A stretch of 64,000 nucleotides of DNA from Coriobacteriia bacterium (lineage in GTDB: Bacteria > Actinomycetota > Coriobacteriia > Coriobacteriales > UBA8131): positions 1-64,000 of the forward strand of contig WRHU01000003.1 of the NCBI GenBank assembly GCA_009783085.1, given 5' to 3'. A program made the position numbers and the translations under genes. The notes beneath the pieces were generated by a model. It did not search any database. It was given only the letters and a program-made list of their open reading frames with translations, and was not told the origin of the DNA. Position 1 is the stretch's first letter, and the number at the start of each line of letters is the position of its first letter. This document shows, in pieces, positions 1 to 8,476 of the stretch.

Positions 1-130
1 GGGAGGGATGAAGGAAGGAATGTTGTGGGTGTTTTTTTTTGGGTTTTTTTTTTGGGCGGTTGCGCTCGGGGGTGGGGGGGGGGGGGAGCGCACAGCGGGT
101 TGGGCCCCCCGCCCTTCAAACGAGCCGTTA
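1..130. other. Homopolymer-rich intergenic DNA at window edge
   Basis: This stretch lies downstream of the SPFH gene. It contains T runs of 9 and 10 (32-40 and 44-53), a G run of 13 (74-86) next to a G run of 5, and a C run near 106-111. No convincing coding sequence is visible. The runs could be a slippage-prone tract or a poorly resolved assembly edge; the sequence alone cannot tell which. Confidence 0.5.
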
Positions 131-1399
131 TTAAAGCCCAAGCAAATCTTTTTTAGCAGCGTCAAAATCCTCTTGCGTAATAACGCCGGTATCAAGTAGG
201 CCTTTAAGCTTCGCAAGTCTTTCGTAGGGATCCTCACCAGCTGTTTGGGCAAGTGTTTCGGCTACGGGTGCTGTGGGCGCAGCAGCTGCGCCAGGAGCCA
301 TTACTGGGGTGCCGTTTGCGTCTACTACAACACCGCCTGCAGCAGCAGCTCCCCCAACACCAGTGGCTCCTGCGACAGAGCCAATGCCCATGCCCATCAT
401 GGCAACGGCAGCAGGACCACCGCCACTCTCGTTTTTACCAGCAGCCTCTATACCGCGTGCGATTGACTGTTGTTTGAAGGCCTCAAGACGGGCGCCTCCC
501 AAAGCCTCAGTTTCCATGACCTTATCAAAAATCTCTCTGGATTTTTCGTCATAATCTATGGCTTGAAGTGCCGCTTTGACAATGGTAAGTCCGCGGTCGG
601 TTGCCCACTGGTATCCCTGCTCAACTGCTTCAGACAAGGTCTGAGCAAACCCAACGCTGTCGCCCTGTATTTTCGACATGGTGTTGCCACGGGCAGGGTC
701 GTTGGTATAGATAGAAAAAGCTGCTCCGAGCGACTGAATAACTTCGTTAAAGAGCTGCTGTACAATAGGTTCGCTCTCATAATCCTGAAAGTCAAACACC
801 GGGGCGTCCTCGGTGAGGTACTTCACGGGCAAAAAACCCTTTATGAAGGTAAGGGGGTCGGTAATTTTAAGCGTATACGTACCACGTGTCATGGCACCAA
901 CCTGTGCCCCTACCCAGCCATCAAACCAGTAAATTGCACTTTGAGTTCCAAAGCGGTTGTTTGCTATCTCTTTTAAGTTGACAAAGAATATGAGTTGTTG
1001 CTCGGCGGGCATTCCGCGAAACCCAACACGTTCCCAACTGTTTTTAAGGATACTGTCAACAATTCCTCCGCCTGCGAAAAGCGAGGCGGAATGTTTGGAG
1101 TCGGTGCTGTAGATATAGCCACCTGGCTCGGAGGCAAAGGCGGTAATCTCTCCCGATTGAATTGTTACGATGCCATAGCCTTCTGGAATAACGATTTTTG
1201 AGCCGTTGGTGATGATGTTCTTGGTGCCTTTTTGATCTGTAACACGGTTCAATCCTACTTGTGGCATATTGTTATCAACTTCCATTGCAGGAAAAACACC
1301 TGCAGTAGATGAGACGCCTGGTGGAACCGTATAGAACTCTTTCCACTGGTCGGCAAAAGTTCCCGTAAATGAGCCTACAAATGCTTGAATTAATCCCAT
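131..1399 (-). CDS. SPFH-domain protein with C-terminal SHOCT motif (YdjI-like)
   Basis: About 422 residues. The N-terminal part (roughly 20-290) resembles the SPFH/band-7-like proteins annotated as virion-core-protein or YdjI-like. A Gly/Ala/Pro-rich flexible stretch follows (about 310-380), and the last 35 residues have the SHOCT pattern (YERLAKLKGLLDTGVITQ). Members are thought to be membrane-associated scaffolds, in some bacteria linked to envelope stress; the substrate is unknown. The ATG at 1399 is chosen over a GTG at 1408 because an AGGTGG ribosome-binding site (1405-1410) would overlap the earlier start. There is no signal peptide or membrane segment. It is a single gene, divergent from the sensor kinase. 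The family call is good; the physiological role is not visible here. Confidence 0.75.
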   Translation of the reverse strand: MGLIQAFVGSFTGTFADQWKEFYTVPPGVSSTAGVFPAMEVDNNMPQVGLNRVTDQKGTKNIITNGSKIVIPEGYGIVTIQSGEITAFASEPGGYIYSTDSKHSASLFAGGGIVDSILKNSWERVGFRGMPAEQQLIFFVNLKEIANNRFGTQSAIYWFDGWVGAQVGAMTRGTYTLKITDPLTFIKGFLPVKYLTEDAPVFDFQDYESEPIVQQLFNEVIQSLGAAFSIYTNDPARGNTMSKIQGDSVGFAQTLSEAVEQGYQWATDRGLTIVKAALQAIDYDEKSREIFDKVMETEALGGARLEAFKQQSIARGIEAAGKNESGGGPAAVAMMGMGIGSVAGATGVGGAAAAGGVVVDANGTPVMAPGAAAAPTAPVAETLAQTAGEDPYERLAKLKGLLDTGVITQEDFDAAKKDLLGL

Positions 1400-1762
1400 C
1401 ACAACCACCTTTCATACGGTCTTTTGAGTACCGCTTTGTTTTTCGCCCCACCATCTTAAAACGAGCAAAGTGGGCGATACTTCTTTTGTGTCTAGCTCCT
1501 TTGTTTCAAACAATAAGCTATTTTGACTATACTCAGAATACCATAGTGAGATAAAAATACCACAGCAATAACCACAAGGCGAACTCTTTTTTCAGTCTTT
1601 TCTCCGTCTTGCCGATACCGTGCTTTTGGACTGCGGAAAAACCCTTAATATGCGATAATGTAAGGGTACCGCTTAAGTGGCAAGAGGGCTGCTTAAAGCT
1701 GGTAATGCGTATGTTCCAGGCGTCAGCAGAACAGTTCCGCAAAATTGAGGAGTAAACAAGGC
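1400..1762 (+). promoter_or_regulatory. Divergent intergenic region, candidate extended -10 at 1651-1659
   Basis: 363 bases separate the SPFH gene (-) from the sensor kinase (+). The clearest promoter-like element on the + strand is TGCGATAAT (1651-1659), an extended -10 (TG-n-GATAAT) about 100 bases before the kinase start. No good -35 sits 16-18 bases upstream. A TTGACT at 1523-1528 has no convincing -10. Small open frames on either strand lack ribosome-binding sites. Confidence 0.3.
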
Positions 1763-3001
1763 ATGGGTGCTTCGAACTTTACAGAAGAAACACTTGCGGG
1801 CAAAAAATCGGACTACCAACAGGTAGTCGAGGATATAAAAGAGTCCTATGACTTTGATTTTGTTGCTTTAGGACTTACCGCCTTTTTGGGTGCACCGCTC
1901 AAATGGATTTACGGAGCGGGCGCTGCTGATGAACGCTACAAGCGCATTGTGCTTCCGCCCGGACGAGGCATTGGTGGCATTGTTATTAAGTCGGGCAAGC
2001 CGATGATGTTTCTTGATATTGATCGTCAAATTGACCCGCGTGAGTATTCCTCATATCCTATTGTTTTTGCTGAGGACTTGCGGAGTTTTTGTGCGCTACC
2101 ATTGACCATTAACGGGCGCGTTGTTGCCTCGTTGCTTTGTGCGTTTCGCTCAGTTCAGGCGACACATAAAGAGGTTTTTTATCGTCTTATTGACGACCTT
2201 GATGGAAAGATTTGTGACCTCGATGTTATCTCTGAGGACTTTATGTACGTTGCCGAAGAGTTTGCTGGCTACAGCAAAACAAAAGGCGTTGGTTCTGAGA
2301 TTGACGGCAGCGAGGACGACTATCTTTCTCCCTCGTCACTCTCGTCGATTATTTCTGCTCAAGAAGATGAGCGGAGGCGTATCTCGCGCGAACTTCATGA
2401 CTGTATAGCCCAAGAGTTGGTGAGTACCACGTTTTTGCTCAAGCGCTTGCAGGCAAAAGGACTGACCGAAGCAGAGGTTCGGCTGGTGTTAGAAGCCCAA
2501 GGAAAAATAAACGCCATTCTTGATGAGATTCACAATCTTTCGGTTGAGCTGCGGCCTTCGGCGCTTGATGATTTGGGGCTTATTCCTGCCCTTAAATCGC
2601 AGGCCCTTGTGTTTGAGAAAACTTACGGTATGCATATCCATTTTAGGGGCAAGTTGACGCGCAAGCGTTTTGATCATACTCTCGAAACCCAGATTTACCG
2701 TATCTGTCAAGAGGCTATTCTCAATGCGGGAAAATACTCTGGCAGCGACACGGTAACGGTAAGTTTTGAGGAGTCTGACGACTGGCTTCATGCGACGGTT
2801 GTTGATGCGGGCCGCGGCTTTGATGCCTCGCGTCCTTCTGTTAAGGGTGGCGGTTGTGGTCTTGTTGGTATTCAGGAGCGTGCGAACCTTATTGGTGCGT
2901 CGCTAAAAATAGATTCAAGTTCAGAGGGAACTACAGTAACGCTCGTAGCTCCTATGGGTTTCAAGGAGGGGGACGCTCATGATTCGAATCGTACTCGCTG
3001 A
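1763..3001 (+). CDS. GAF-domain sensor histidine kinase (NarX/NreB class)
   Basis: About 412 residues, no membrane segment, so probably cytoplasmic. Residues ~20-140 form a GAF domain with a conserved stretch (PPGRGIGGIVIKSGKPMMF) that recalls nitrate-binding GAF proteins of the NreA type; that likeness is inference. A HisKA_3 dimerisation segment follows (DERRRISRELHDCIAQELV), with the phosphoacceptor His at about 212, then an HATPase_c domain (N-box around QEAILNAGKYS, DAGRGFD, GLVGIQERA). No Cys cluster like the Fe-S site of NreB is evident. The ATG at 1763 has GAGGAG ten bases upstream; a TTG at 1745 is less likely. It overlaps the downstream response regulator by 23 bases, so the two are co-translated. 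The position opposite the nap genes suggests nitrate control. Confidence 0.85.
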   Translation: MGASNFTEETLAGKKSDYQQVVEDIKESYDFDFVALGLTAFLGAPLKWIYGAGAADERYKRIVLPPGRGIGGIVIKSGKPMMFLDIDRQIDPREYSSYPIVFAEDLRSFCALPLTINGRVVASLLCAFRSVQATHKEVFYRLIDDLDGKICDLDVISEDFMYVAEEFAGYSKTKGVGSEIDGSEDDYLSPSSLSSIISAQEDERRRISRELHDCIAQELVSTTFLLKRLQAKGLTEAEVRLVLEAQGKINAILDEIHNLSVELRPSALDDLGLIPALKSQALVFEKTYGMHIHFRGKLTRKRFDHTLETQIYRICQEAILNAGKYSGSDTVTVSFEESDDWLHATVVDAGRGFDASRPSVKGGGCGLVGIQERANLIGASLKIDSSSEGTTVTLVAPMGFKEGDAHDSNRTR

Positions 3002-3626
3002 CGACCACGAAGTCATTCGCGCCGGAATCAAGATGCTACTTACCAAAGATCCGGATTTCTCTGTTGTTGCAGAGGCAGCTGATGGTGTGCAGGCCTACGA
3101 CATCGTTGTGCGTGAAAAGCCCGACATTATCCTTATGGATATTTCTATGCCGCCGGGCGAGAGTGGACTTATTGCCTGCGAGAAAATTGGACGGGAATGT
3201 CCAGATACAAAAATTATCGTTCTTACGATGTTTGCCGAGCCCGAGTATCTTTTTAGCACGCTGCGGCTGGGTGCTTCTGGTTATATTCCTAAGACTTCAA
3301 CGACCGAAGAACTCATTTCTGCGATTCATGCAGTTTATGAGGGCGGCACCTACATTCACCCCAAGATGGCATCAAGTTTGACTAAGCAGCTTATCGCGCC
3401 AGAAGGCGAGGACGGAGAAGCTCCGCACCGCCTGCTTACCAAACGAGAACTAGAGATTTTGAAACTGTTGGTGAAGGGCTTTACCAACCGACAAGTTTCT
3501 GAGCAGATGTATCTTTCGGTCAAGACTATTGAGGCGCATCGCAGCAAGATTTACACGAAGCTTGGCTTTAAGAGTCGCTCCGACCTCATGGCGTATGCCA
3601 TCGAACACAAGCTGATAGAAACCTAA
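2979..3626 (+). CDS. NarL/FixJ-type response regulator
   Basis: 215 residues. The receiver domain occupies residues 1-120, with acidic pocket DD at 8-9, phosphoacceptor Asp54 (DIILMDISMPPGES) and the switch Lys in the GYIPKTS motif. The LuxR/GerE helix-turn-helix is at ~150-210 (LTKRELEILKLLVKGFTN...SVKTIEAHR). It starts inside the kinase gene behind a strong AAGGAGGGGG site. Phosphorylated NarL-family regulators usually bind promoters as dimers. With the kinase upstream and the nap/narK genes converging on it, the likely targets are the neighbouring nitrate genes, though I did not find a recognisable operator. A repeat hairpin follows the gene rather than a classical terminator. Confidence 0.9.
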   Translation: MIRIVLADDHEVIRAGIKMLLTKDPDFSVVAEAADGVQAYDIVVREKPDIILMDISMPPGESGLIACEKIGRECPDTKIIVLTMFAEPEYLFSTLRLGASGYIPKTSTTEELISAIHAVYEGGTYIHPKMASSLTKQLIAPEGEDGEAPHRLLTKRELEILKLLVKGFTNRQVSEQMYLSVKTIEAHRSKIYTKLGFKSRSDLMAYAIEHKLIET

Positions 3627-3666
3627 GGCCGTACGTCCGCAAGGCTGGCTTGGACGACAACCATAA

Positions 3667-3712
3667 GATTGCGGGTCAAGCCCGCAATGACAATCGCTTA
3701 AGCCCGCAATGA
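3667..3712. repeat. Dispersed GGGCTTGACCCGCAATC repeat, hairpin-forming
   Basis: Between the convergent regulator and napH genes. ATTGCGGG and CCCGCAAT (3668-3688) form an 8-bp stem around TCAAG, and a partial second copy of the right arm (AAGCCCGCAATGACG) follows at ~3699-3712. The reverse complement of 3667-3683 is identical to 18953-18969 and 52574-52590, so this is a dispersed family. It has no U-tract, so intrinsic termination is doubtful. Confidence 0.7.
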
Positions 3713-3748
3713 CGAGGTTGCAGGTAACAACACCGCGCGCATACGCTT

Positions 3749-4723
3749 TTATTTTTTAGTGGTATCTTTTGCGGCAGGCTTTGCTGCTTTGGAAGCCTTT
3801 GCCGCGTTCGAAGGCTTAAAGTGCTCAAGACCGAGCTTGGCGCTCAGTGCCTTGGTGGGGCACACGTCGATACACTCGCCGCACAACATACAATCTCCAG
3901 CGAGCACGGTGGTCTCAACGCCCTCTAGCACTGGATCAAGAATTTCAGGGTCGGTAAGGCATTTTTCGCTACAGTTGCCGCAGTGGGTGCAGCGGTCATA
4001 ATCCATACGGATGTTGATGAGCCCTACGCGTCCCAGTACCTGATAAAAACCACCCAGTGGACACAGCGAGCGACACCAAACACGATGTCCCCAGAAAAGC
4101 TCAACAAAAACAATGGCGATAAGTACGACAAGCCCCGTGGTGCTTCCCAAAACAATGCCTCGGCTGACAGCGCCAATGGGGGTAAACACTTCAAAAATGG
4201 GAATGCTCACTAATGCAGAAACGAGGAGTATGCCTGCGGCCACGTAGATTTTTATGCGGCGGGGCACAACTCGTTCCTTAACCTGCAGCTTAAGTTTGGT
4301 ACGTAAAAAGTCGACACCCTCAAGCAAGAAGTTAACGGGGCATACCCAACCACAAAAAACTCTGCCTCTGATAAGTGCATAGAGCAATAAAATAGGTAGG
4401 GCATACCAAAGCCACTCAAGCATGAAGGTTTTGGATGCGAAAACAACCTGCAGCGTTGCAAAGGGGTCGGTGAGGTTAATGCCGACTAGTTCCGAGGAGG
4501 AAAGCGTCCCATAAAACGGGAAAAACGGGAGCTCGGCCGGAGTGGCAAGAGGATTAGCTCCTCCGACCGTACCCCCAAGGAGAGTCCAACCCGCCAGAAG
4601 TATTGGAAGTGCGAACAGAACAATGGAGGAAACTTGAACGCACCGTCGAGCAATACGCCATCGTTGACGGGATGGTGCAGGAAGGGAAGGGTCACTCTTG
4701 GATGTTTTTGGGCGTGAACTCAT
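3749..4723 (-). CDS. napH: NapH-type membrane ferredoxin (quinol dehydrogenase) of nitrate reduction
   Basis: 324 residues. Four to five hydrophobic segments span the first ~220 residues. Two CxxxCP motifs typical of NapH lie at the membrane boundary (CGWVCPVN and CRSLCPLGG), and two 4Fe-4S ferredoxin motifs follow (CTHCGNCSEKC and CMLCGECIDVCP). The tail is Lys/Ala-rich. In Nap systems NapH takes electrons from quinol and passes them to NapG. The start ATG overlaps the napD stop (ATGA), indicating translational coupling. There is no napC here, so electron entry is probably by the NapGH route. It is last in the block, just before a repeat element. Confidence 0.88.
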   Translation of the reverse strand: MSSRPKTSKSDPSLPAPSRQRWRIARRCVQVSSIVLFALPILLAGWTLLGGTVGGANPLATPAELPFFPFYGTLSSSELVGINLTDPFATLQVVFASKTFMLEWLWYALPILLLYALIRGRVFCGWVCPVNFLLEGVDFLRTKLKLQVKERVVPRRIKIYVAAGILLVSALVSIPIFEVFTPIGAVSRGIVLGSTTGLVVLIAIVFVELFWGHRVWCRSLCPLGGFYQVLGRVGLINIRMDYDRCTHCGNCSEKCLTDPEILDPVLEGVETTVLAGDCMLCGECIDVCPTKALSAKLGLEHFKPSNAAKASKAAKPAAKDTTKK

Positions 4724-4977
4724 TGAGATACTGCCTCTATTATGTCGGGGTCATCTTCAAAGTTGGTGTAGACCAGATTTATGCCGGTAACACCTTCGAT
4801 GTTGATGAACGAACTTGCAATTGCGTGTGACGCATCAACGGTTTCTGCTTCTACGAGAACGACAACCTTATAATCCTGCGTTGAATGCACTTCAACATTG
4901 TCAATCTTGGCAAGCTCAGCTGCCACGGAATCAACTTGGTCGGGAATCGCCTCTATAACAAGACTTGAGATAACCAT
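4720..4977 (-). CDS. napD: NapD chaperone for the nitrate reductase catalytic subunit
   Basis: 85 residues with the ferredoxin-like fold pattern of NapD: a beta strand at the N-terminus (VISSLVIEAIPDQVDSVAAEL), a central strand around YKVVVLVEAE, and a closing GVTGINLVYTNFEDD. NapD proteins bind the twin-arginine signal of NapA and hold it until cofactor insertion is complete. AAAGGAGA precedes the start. It overlaps napH by four bases. A terminator-like hairpin separates it from napB upstream, so napD-napH may have its own promoter. Confidence 0.82.
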   Translation of the reverse strand: MVISSLVIEAIPDQVDSVAAELAKIDNVEVHSTQDYKVVVLVEAETVDASHAIASSFINIEGVTGINLVYTNFEDDPDIIEAVSQ

Positions 4978-5004
4978 GTGCGCTCTCCTTTAGTAAAAAC
5001 TACT

Positions 5005-5033
5005 CATATAAATAACTGTCAGAAAACGAGCAA
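5005..5033 (-). promoter_or_regulatory. Candidate promoter for napD-napH
   Basis: On the - strand, TTGCTC (5033-5028) and TATATG (5010-5005) are separated by 17 bases, and the napD start lies about 28 bases further on. The match is moderate; it is supported mainly by the terminator-like hairpin just upstream. Confidence 0.35.
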
Positions 5034-5080
5034 GAACTATTGAAACACGAACTATTGAAACAGTAAAACTAAAACGTATC

Positions 5081-5130
5081 AAAAAAATCTTTGGTGGCGC
5101 GGCGGTCAAAGTTCCTTTGACCGCCGCGCC
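5081..5130 (-). terminator. Terminator-like hairpin after napB
   Basis: A perfect 16-bp stem (GGCGCGGCGGTCAAAG, 5096-5111, with its complement 5115-5130) has a 3-base loop. Reading on the - strand it is followed, after eight bases, by seven Ts (5087-5081). The gap makes the intrinsic terminator imperfect, but the stem is very stable and it lies ~110 bases past the napB stop. Confidence 0.65.
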
Positions 5131-5238
5131 CTCGGTACTTCGCTGTTGCTGAACGCTCCAAAAGCTCACAGACGTTCTAAAGACCCACCACGCAACAACA
5201 AAAGCCCGTCTTACACAAATCGTACTGGTTGCACAATG

Positions 5239-5571
5239 CTACTCAGCAGCCTCGCCACCAGGAGTAACCGCATGACAGGTGTTACACATCATCCGCCCTG
5301 GATCAAGTGCCTTGTTGTCATAGCTCCCGTCAACATAGTGATTCTCGGGCAGAGCCTTTGAATCTTTGTCCTGCGGATTGCCAGCATCGCCGTTGCCGTG
5401 ACACGTGTAGCAGTAGTCAGCTCCACCAGTCTCGAAACGTTGCGCATGGTCAGCAGGAGCGAGAGGAGGCATGCCAGTTTGAGGAGCAGGAGCTAGAAAC
5501 GCAAAGTATGCGAGTGCGCAAAGCACAGCGACAATCGCAATGATAAGCAATGCAATAATAACTTTTTTCAT
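5239..5571 (-). CDS. napB: NapB-like diheme cytochrome c, membrane-anchored
   Basis: 110 residues. Residues 3-28 are a hydrophobic N-terminal segment without an obvious cleavage site, so the protein is probably anchored. Two CxxCH heme sites follow (CYTCH and CNTCH). The spacing and side motifs (PPLAPADH, LPENHY, RMMCNTCH) match NapB, the diheme electron donor of periplasmic nitrate reductase, where the additional His residues act as distal ligands. It lies 11 bases downstream of napA and is surely co-transcribed. It is shorter than typical NapB (~150 residues), and the anchor substitutes for a free periplasmic protein in what looks like a monoderm host. Confidence 0.82.
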   Translation of the reverse strand: MKKVIIALLIIAIVAVLCALAYFAFLAPAPQTGMPPLAPADHAQRFETGGADYCYTCHGNGDAGNPQDKDSKALPENHYVDGSYDNKALDPGRMMCNTCHAVTPGGEAAE

Positions 5572-5582
5572 AGCAACTCCTC

Positions 5583-8282
5583 CTAAGCCTTCGTAATAGA
5601 GACGCAGGTCTTCTTATAGTCCGGCTCTTTTGATAGCGGATCGTAGTAATCATGCACAGCAAGATTGATTAGCGTTTCTTTGGCAAAGAACGGTGCGAAC
5701 ACCACGCCAGCAGGAGGTGCAGTACGTCCTGCGGTCGAAACCCTAATGTTAAACTCACCATGTCTTGATTTGACCGTGACCATGTCGCCATCTTTGACTC
5801 CGAGTTTCTCGCAGTCGGCTGCGTTCATGTCAAGCAATGCCTCGGGCAAAGCGCGGTCGAGCTCAGGAACAACACGGGTCATAGAACCAGTGTGCCAGTG
5901 CTCAAGCAAACGTCCGGTGCAGAACCAGAAAGGATACTCAGCATCAGGATTTTCCGCTGGCGGCTCGTAAGGACGGAAGGTAACAGAAGCTTTGTACTTC
6001 GCCGTCTTATACAAGTCAATGTTGCCCGGCTTAGAAATCAGCTTGCCAGCATCATCCTTTTGACCGTACTGTGCAATACCGTACTCATCAAAACCGTCTT
6101 CTTGCTTACCAGCAGCAAAGCGCCACTTGGTTCCGAGCCACTTACCGTCAACTTCGCGAACGGGCCACGTAAGACCATGGTTGCTGAGGTACTCATCATA
6201 CGGAGCCATTTGTTTGGCGAACAATTTGAGCTTAGCGGGAGTATAGGTACCATCGTCAGCCGTAACGCCAAACTTATCGCCAACATCATTGTTAATGTCG
6301 TCAGCAGTTGGGTTCATGGTTGGATTGGTAAAGGTACGATACTCTTCCCAAACAATCTTGCTGATTTCGCGCTGGCTCTCGTTGATAAAGTCTTTTTTGT
6401 CCTTATCCCAGATGGTGCCAAAGAGGGTATCGAAGGAATCGTTACCACCAATGACCTCACCATCGAGTACACGCTGGGCAACCTGCATGAGAATCCATGC
6501 ATCCCATTTTGCGTCTCCTGGAGGATCAACTGCTTTTTCAAAGATAGCGGTACGACGCTCGGCGTTACCAAACTGGCCTTCGCGCTCAATCCACATAGCA
6601 GCAGGGAATACAACATCGGCATAATCGCATGAAAGCGTGGGGTAAACCTCACTTACAACGATGAATGCGTCCATGATGCCCTTCTTCTCACCCTTGCCCA
6701 AGAAGCGGGTAAGGTTAGGCAGTGAGCCTGCCCAGTTGTTGTGAGCTGACCACAAGAAGTCGATGTCGCCATTTGACAAATCACGGAAGATTTTAATGGT
6801 GTGCTTGCCTGGCTTCATGATGCCTGGGTTCTTTTCCTCGTCGTCGCCAAGGTAGCCACTGGGGAGACCCCACAAAACCTCGGTGTAGCGACGATGTTGT
6901 CCGTTTGCAACCAAAAGGTCGGCAGGCAGACGGTGAGCAAACGTTCCAACCTCACGAGCAGTACCGCAAGCGGTAGGCTGTCCGGTGAGAGAGAAAGGTC
7001 CGCAACCCGGCTGAGCAAACTTGCCGCTCAAAAGGTGGATATTGTAGATGTTGTGATTCATCCACGTACCACGATTGTGCTGGTTGACGCCCATGGTCCA
7101 AAGAGACATGACCTTTTTGTTCTTGTCTGCAAATACTTCTGCAAGTTCTTTGAGGTCTGCTTCAGAAACGCCCGAAAGCTCAGAAGTGTACTTAAAGGTG
7201 TACTTCTTGAGCATATCGGCATACTCTGAAAACTCAATGCCCCAAACGCCGTCATTGCCTGTTGCCTCTTGGAGCTTATCGGTGGCATCCCAGCCATCCT
7301 CATAAGCGTTGCCCAAGTCCTCAGTACCAGCCTTGAACTGGCAGTGAGCCTCAACGAACTTCTTGTCGTACTTCTCCTCGCTTACGAGGTAGTTCGCGAT
7401 GCAGTTAGCAATAGCGTTGTCCGTACCCGGCTTAAAGAGCATTGTCTTGTTCGCACTTGCTGAGGTACGGGTTTTGATGGTTCCCAAATCATAGTGCTTG
7501 ACGTTTGAGTCGTTGAGCTTACGAGCGGTAAGGCGTGAGTAAAGCACGGGGTGTGCCTCAGCCATATTTGCGCCCCATGTGATAAACACGTCTGCGAGGT
7601 CAAGATCCTCGTAGCAGCCAGCAGGCTCGTCGGTCTGGAATACGTTCATAAACGCAACAACCGCGCTTGCCATACAAAGGCGAGCGTTGGGGTCGATATT
7701 GTTGGAAAGCAGACCGGCTTTCCAGAACTTCGCTGTCAGGTAACCCTCAACGATGGGCTGCTGACCACTTGCCCAGAAAGCAAGACGTGATTTGTCCTCT
7801 TTCCAGACGGCTTTTAGCTTCTCAGCTACCAAATCTAATGCCTCATCCCAAGATGCCTCGGTAAGACCTGAGTCGGTACCCTTGGTTGCTTTGTCCTTAC
7901 GGATAAGCGGCTTGGTAAGACGATCCTTACCATAGAGAACCTTAGCCAAGTAGTAACCCTTGACGCAGTTAAGACCCTTGTTCGAAGCATTGTCTGGATC
8001 GCCTGTTACAGAAACAAGACGACCACCAGCGACCTCGCAGAGTACGCCGCAACCACAGCCGCAGAAACGGCACACCGAGGTATAAACCTTGGAGTTGCCT
8101 ACTCCCAAGACGCCGCCCTGACCACCGCAGCCAACGAGTGACGACAGAGTTCCTGCCGCTGCAGCAACGGCTAGCGTAGCAGCAGTTGCTTTTACAAAGC
8201 TACGTCTGCTGAGTTCGCTGTTGACTGCCTCACTCACGATGCTGGTGCTATCAGGCACTTCGTTCAACATCTTTTCTACCAT
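5583..8282 (-). CDS. napA: Periplasmic-type nitrate reductase catalytic subunit NapA
   Basis: 899 residues. A twin-arginine signal is visible (SRRSFVKATAATLAVAAAAG, ~24-45), immediately followed by LVGC, which fits a lipobox, so a Tat-exported lipoprotein is likely. The 4Fe-4S motif CRFCGCGCGVLCE with distant NCVKGYYLAK is next. The NapA signature LCMASAVVAF ... DEPAGCYEDLDLAD supplies the molybdenum-ligand Cys at about 203, distinguishing it from NarG (Asp ligand). The MGD-binding C-terminal domain ends the protein. It reduces nitrate to nitrite on the outer face of the membrane. Reading order is napG-napA-napB. The start at 8282 has GGAAGGGAGC upstream. A 194-base gap to napG holds nothing recognisable. 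Confidence 0.92.
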   Translation of the reverse strand: MVEKMLNEVPDSTSIVSEAVNSELSRRSFVKATAATLAVAAAAGTLSSLVGCGGQGGVLGVGNSKVYTSVCRFCGCGCGVLCEVAGGRLVSVTGDPDNASNKGLNCVKGYYLAKVLYGKDRLTKPLIRKDKATKGTDSGLTEASWDEALDLVAEKLKAVWKEDKSRLAFWASGQQPIVEGYLTAKFWKAGLLSNNIDPNARLCMASAVVAFMNVFQTDEPAGCYEDLDLADVFITWGANMAEAHPVLYSRLTARKLNDSNVKHYDLGTIKTRTSASANKTMLFKPGTDNAIANCIANYLVSEEKYDKKFVEAHCQFKAGTEDLGNAYEDGWDATDKLQEATGNDGVWGIEFSEYADMLKKYTFKYTSELSGVSEADLKELAEVFADKNKKVMSLWTMGVNQHNRGTWMNHNIYNIHLLSGKFAQPGCGPFSLTGQPTACGTAREVGTFAHRLPADLLVANGQHRRYTEVLWGLPSGYLGDDEEKNPGIMKPGKHTIKIFRDLSNGDIDFLWSAHNNWAGSLPNLTRFLGKGEKKGIMDAFIVVSEVYPTLSCDYADVVFPAAMWIEREGQFGNAERRTAIFEKAVDPPGDAKWDAWILMQVAQRVLDGEVIGGNDSFDTLFGTIWDKDKKDFINESQREISKIVWEEYRTFTNPTMNPTADDINNDVGDKFGVTADDGTYTPAKLKLFAKQMAPYDEYLSNHGLTWPVREVDGKWLGTKWRFAAGKQEDGFDEYGIAQYGQKDDAGKLISKPGNIDLYKTAKYKASVTFRPYEPPAENPDAEYPFWFCTGRLLEHWHTGSMTRVVPELDRALPEALLDMNAADCEKLGVKDGDMVTVKSRHGEFNIRVSTAGRTAPPAGVVFAPFFAKETLINLAVHDYYDPLSKEPDYKKTCVSITKA

Positions 8283-8476
8283 ACTTGCTCCCTTCCTTTT
8301 TTTCCAACCTTATCCAACAGATTTTCTTTTCCGCCACTTCGTCGCTTGCTCTCGCTTCGAATCTTTTCTCCTCGTCTTGTGCTTTTTATCGTATGTTTTT
8401 ATGTTGCCGTGCTCTTAGTTCGTGCATTCTTCTTATGTTTTGCGCTGCGTTGCACCCGCGTGCTGCGCTACACTCG

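Noticed and set aside
1533-1742. A 69-codon frame on the - strand between the SPFH and kinase genes
   Set aside because: No ribosome-binding site and no recognisable features; lies in the divergent promoter region.
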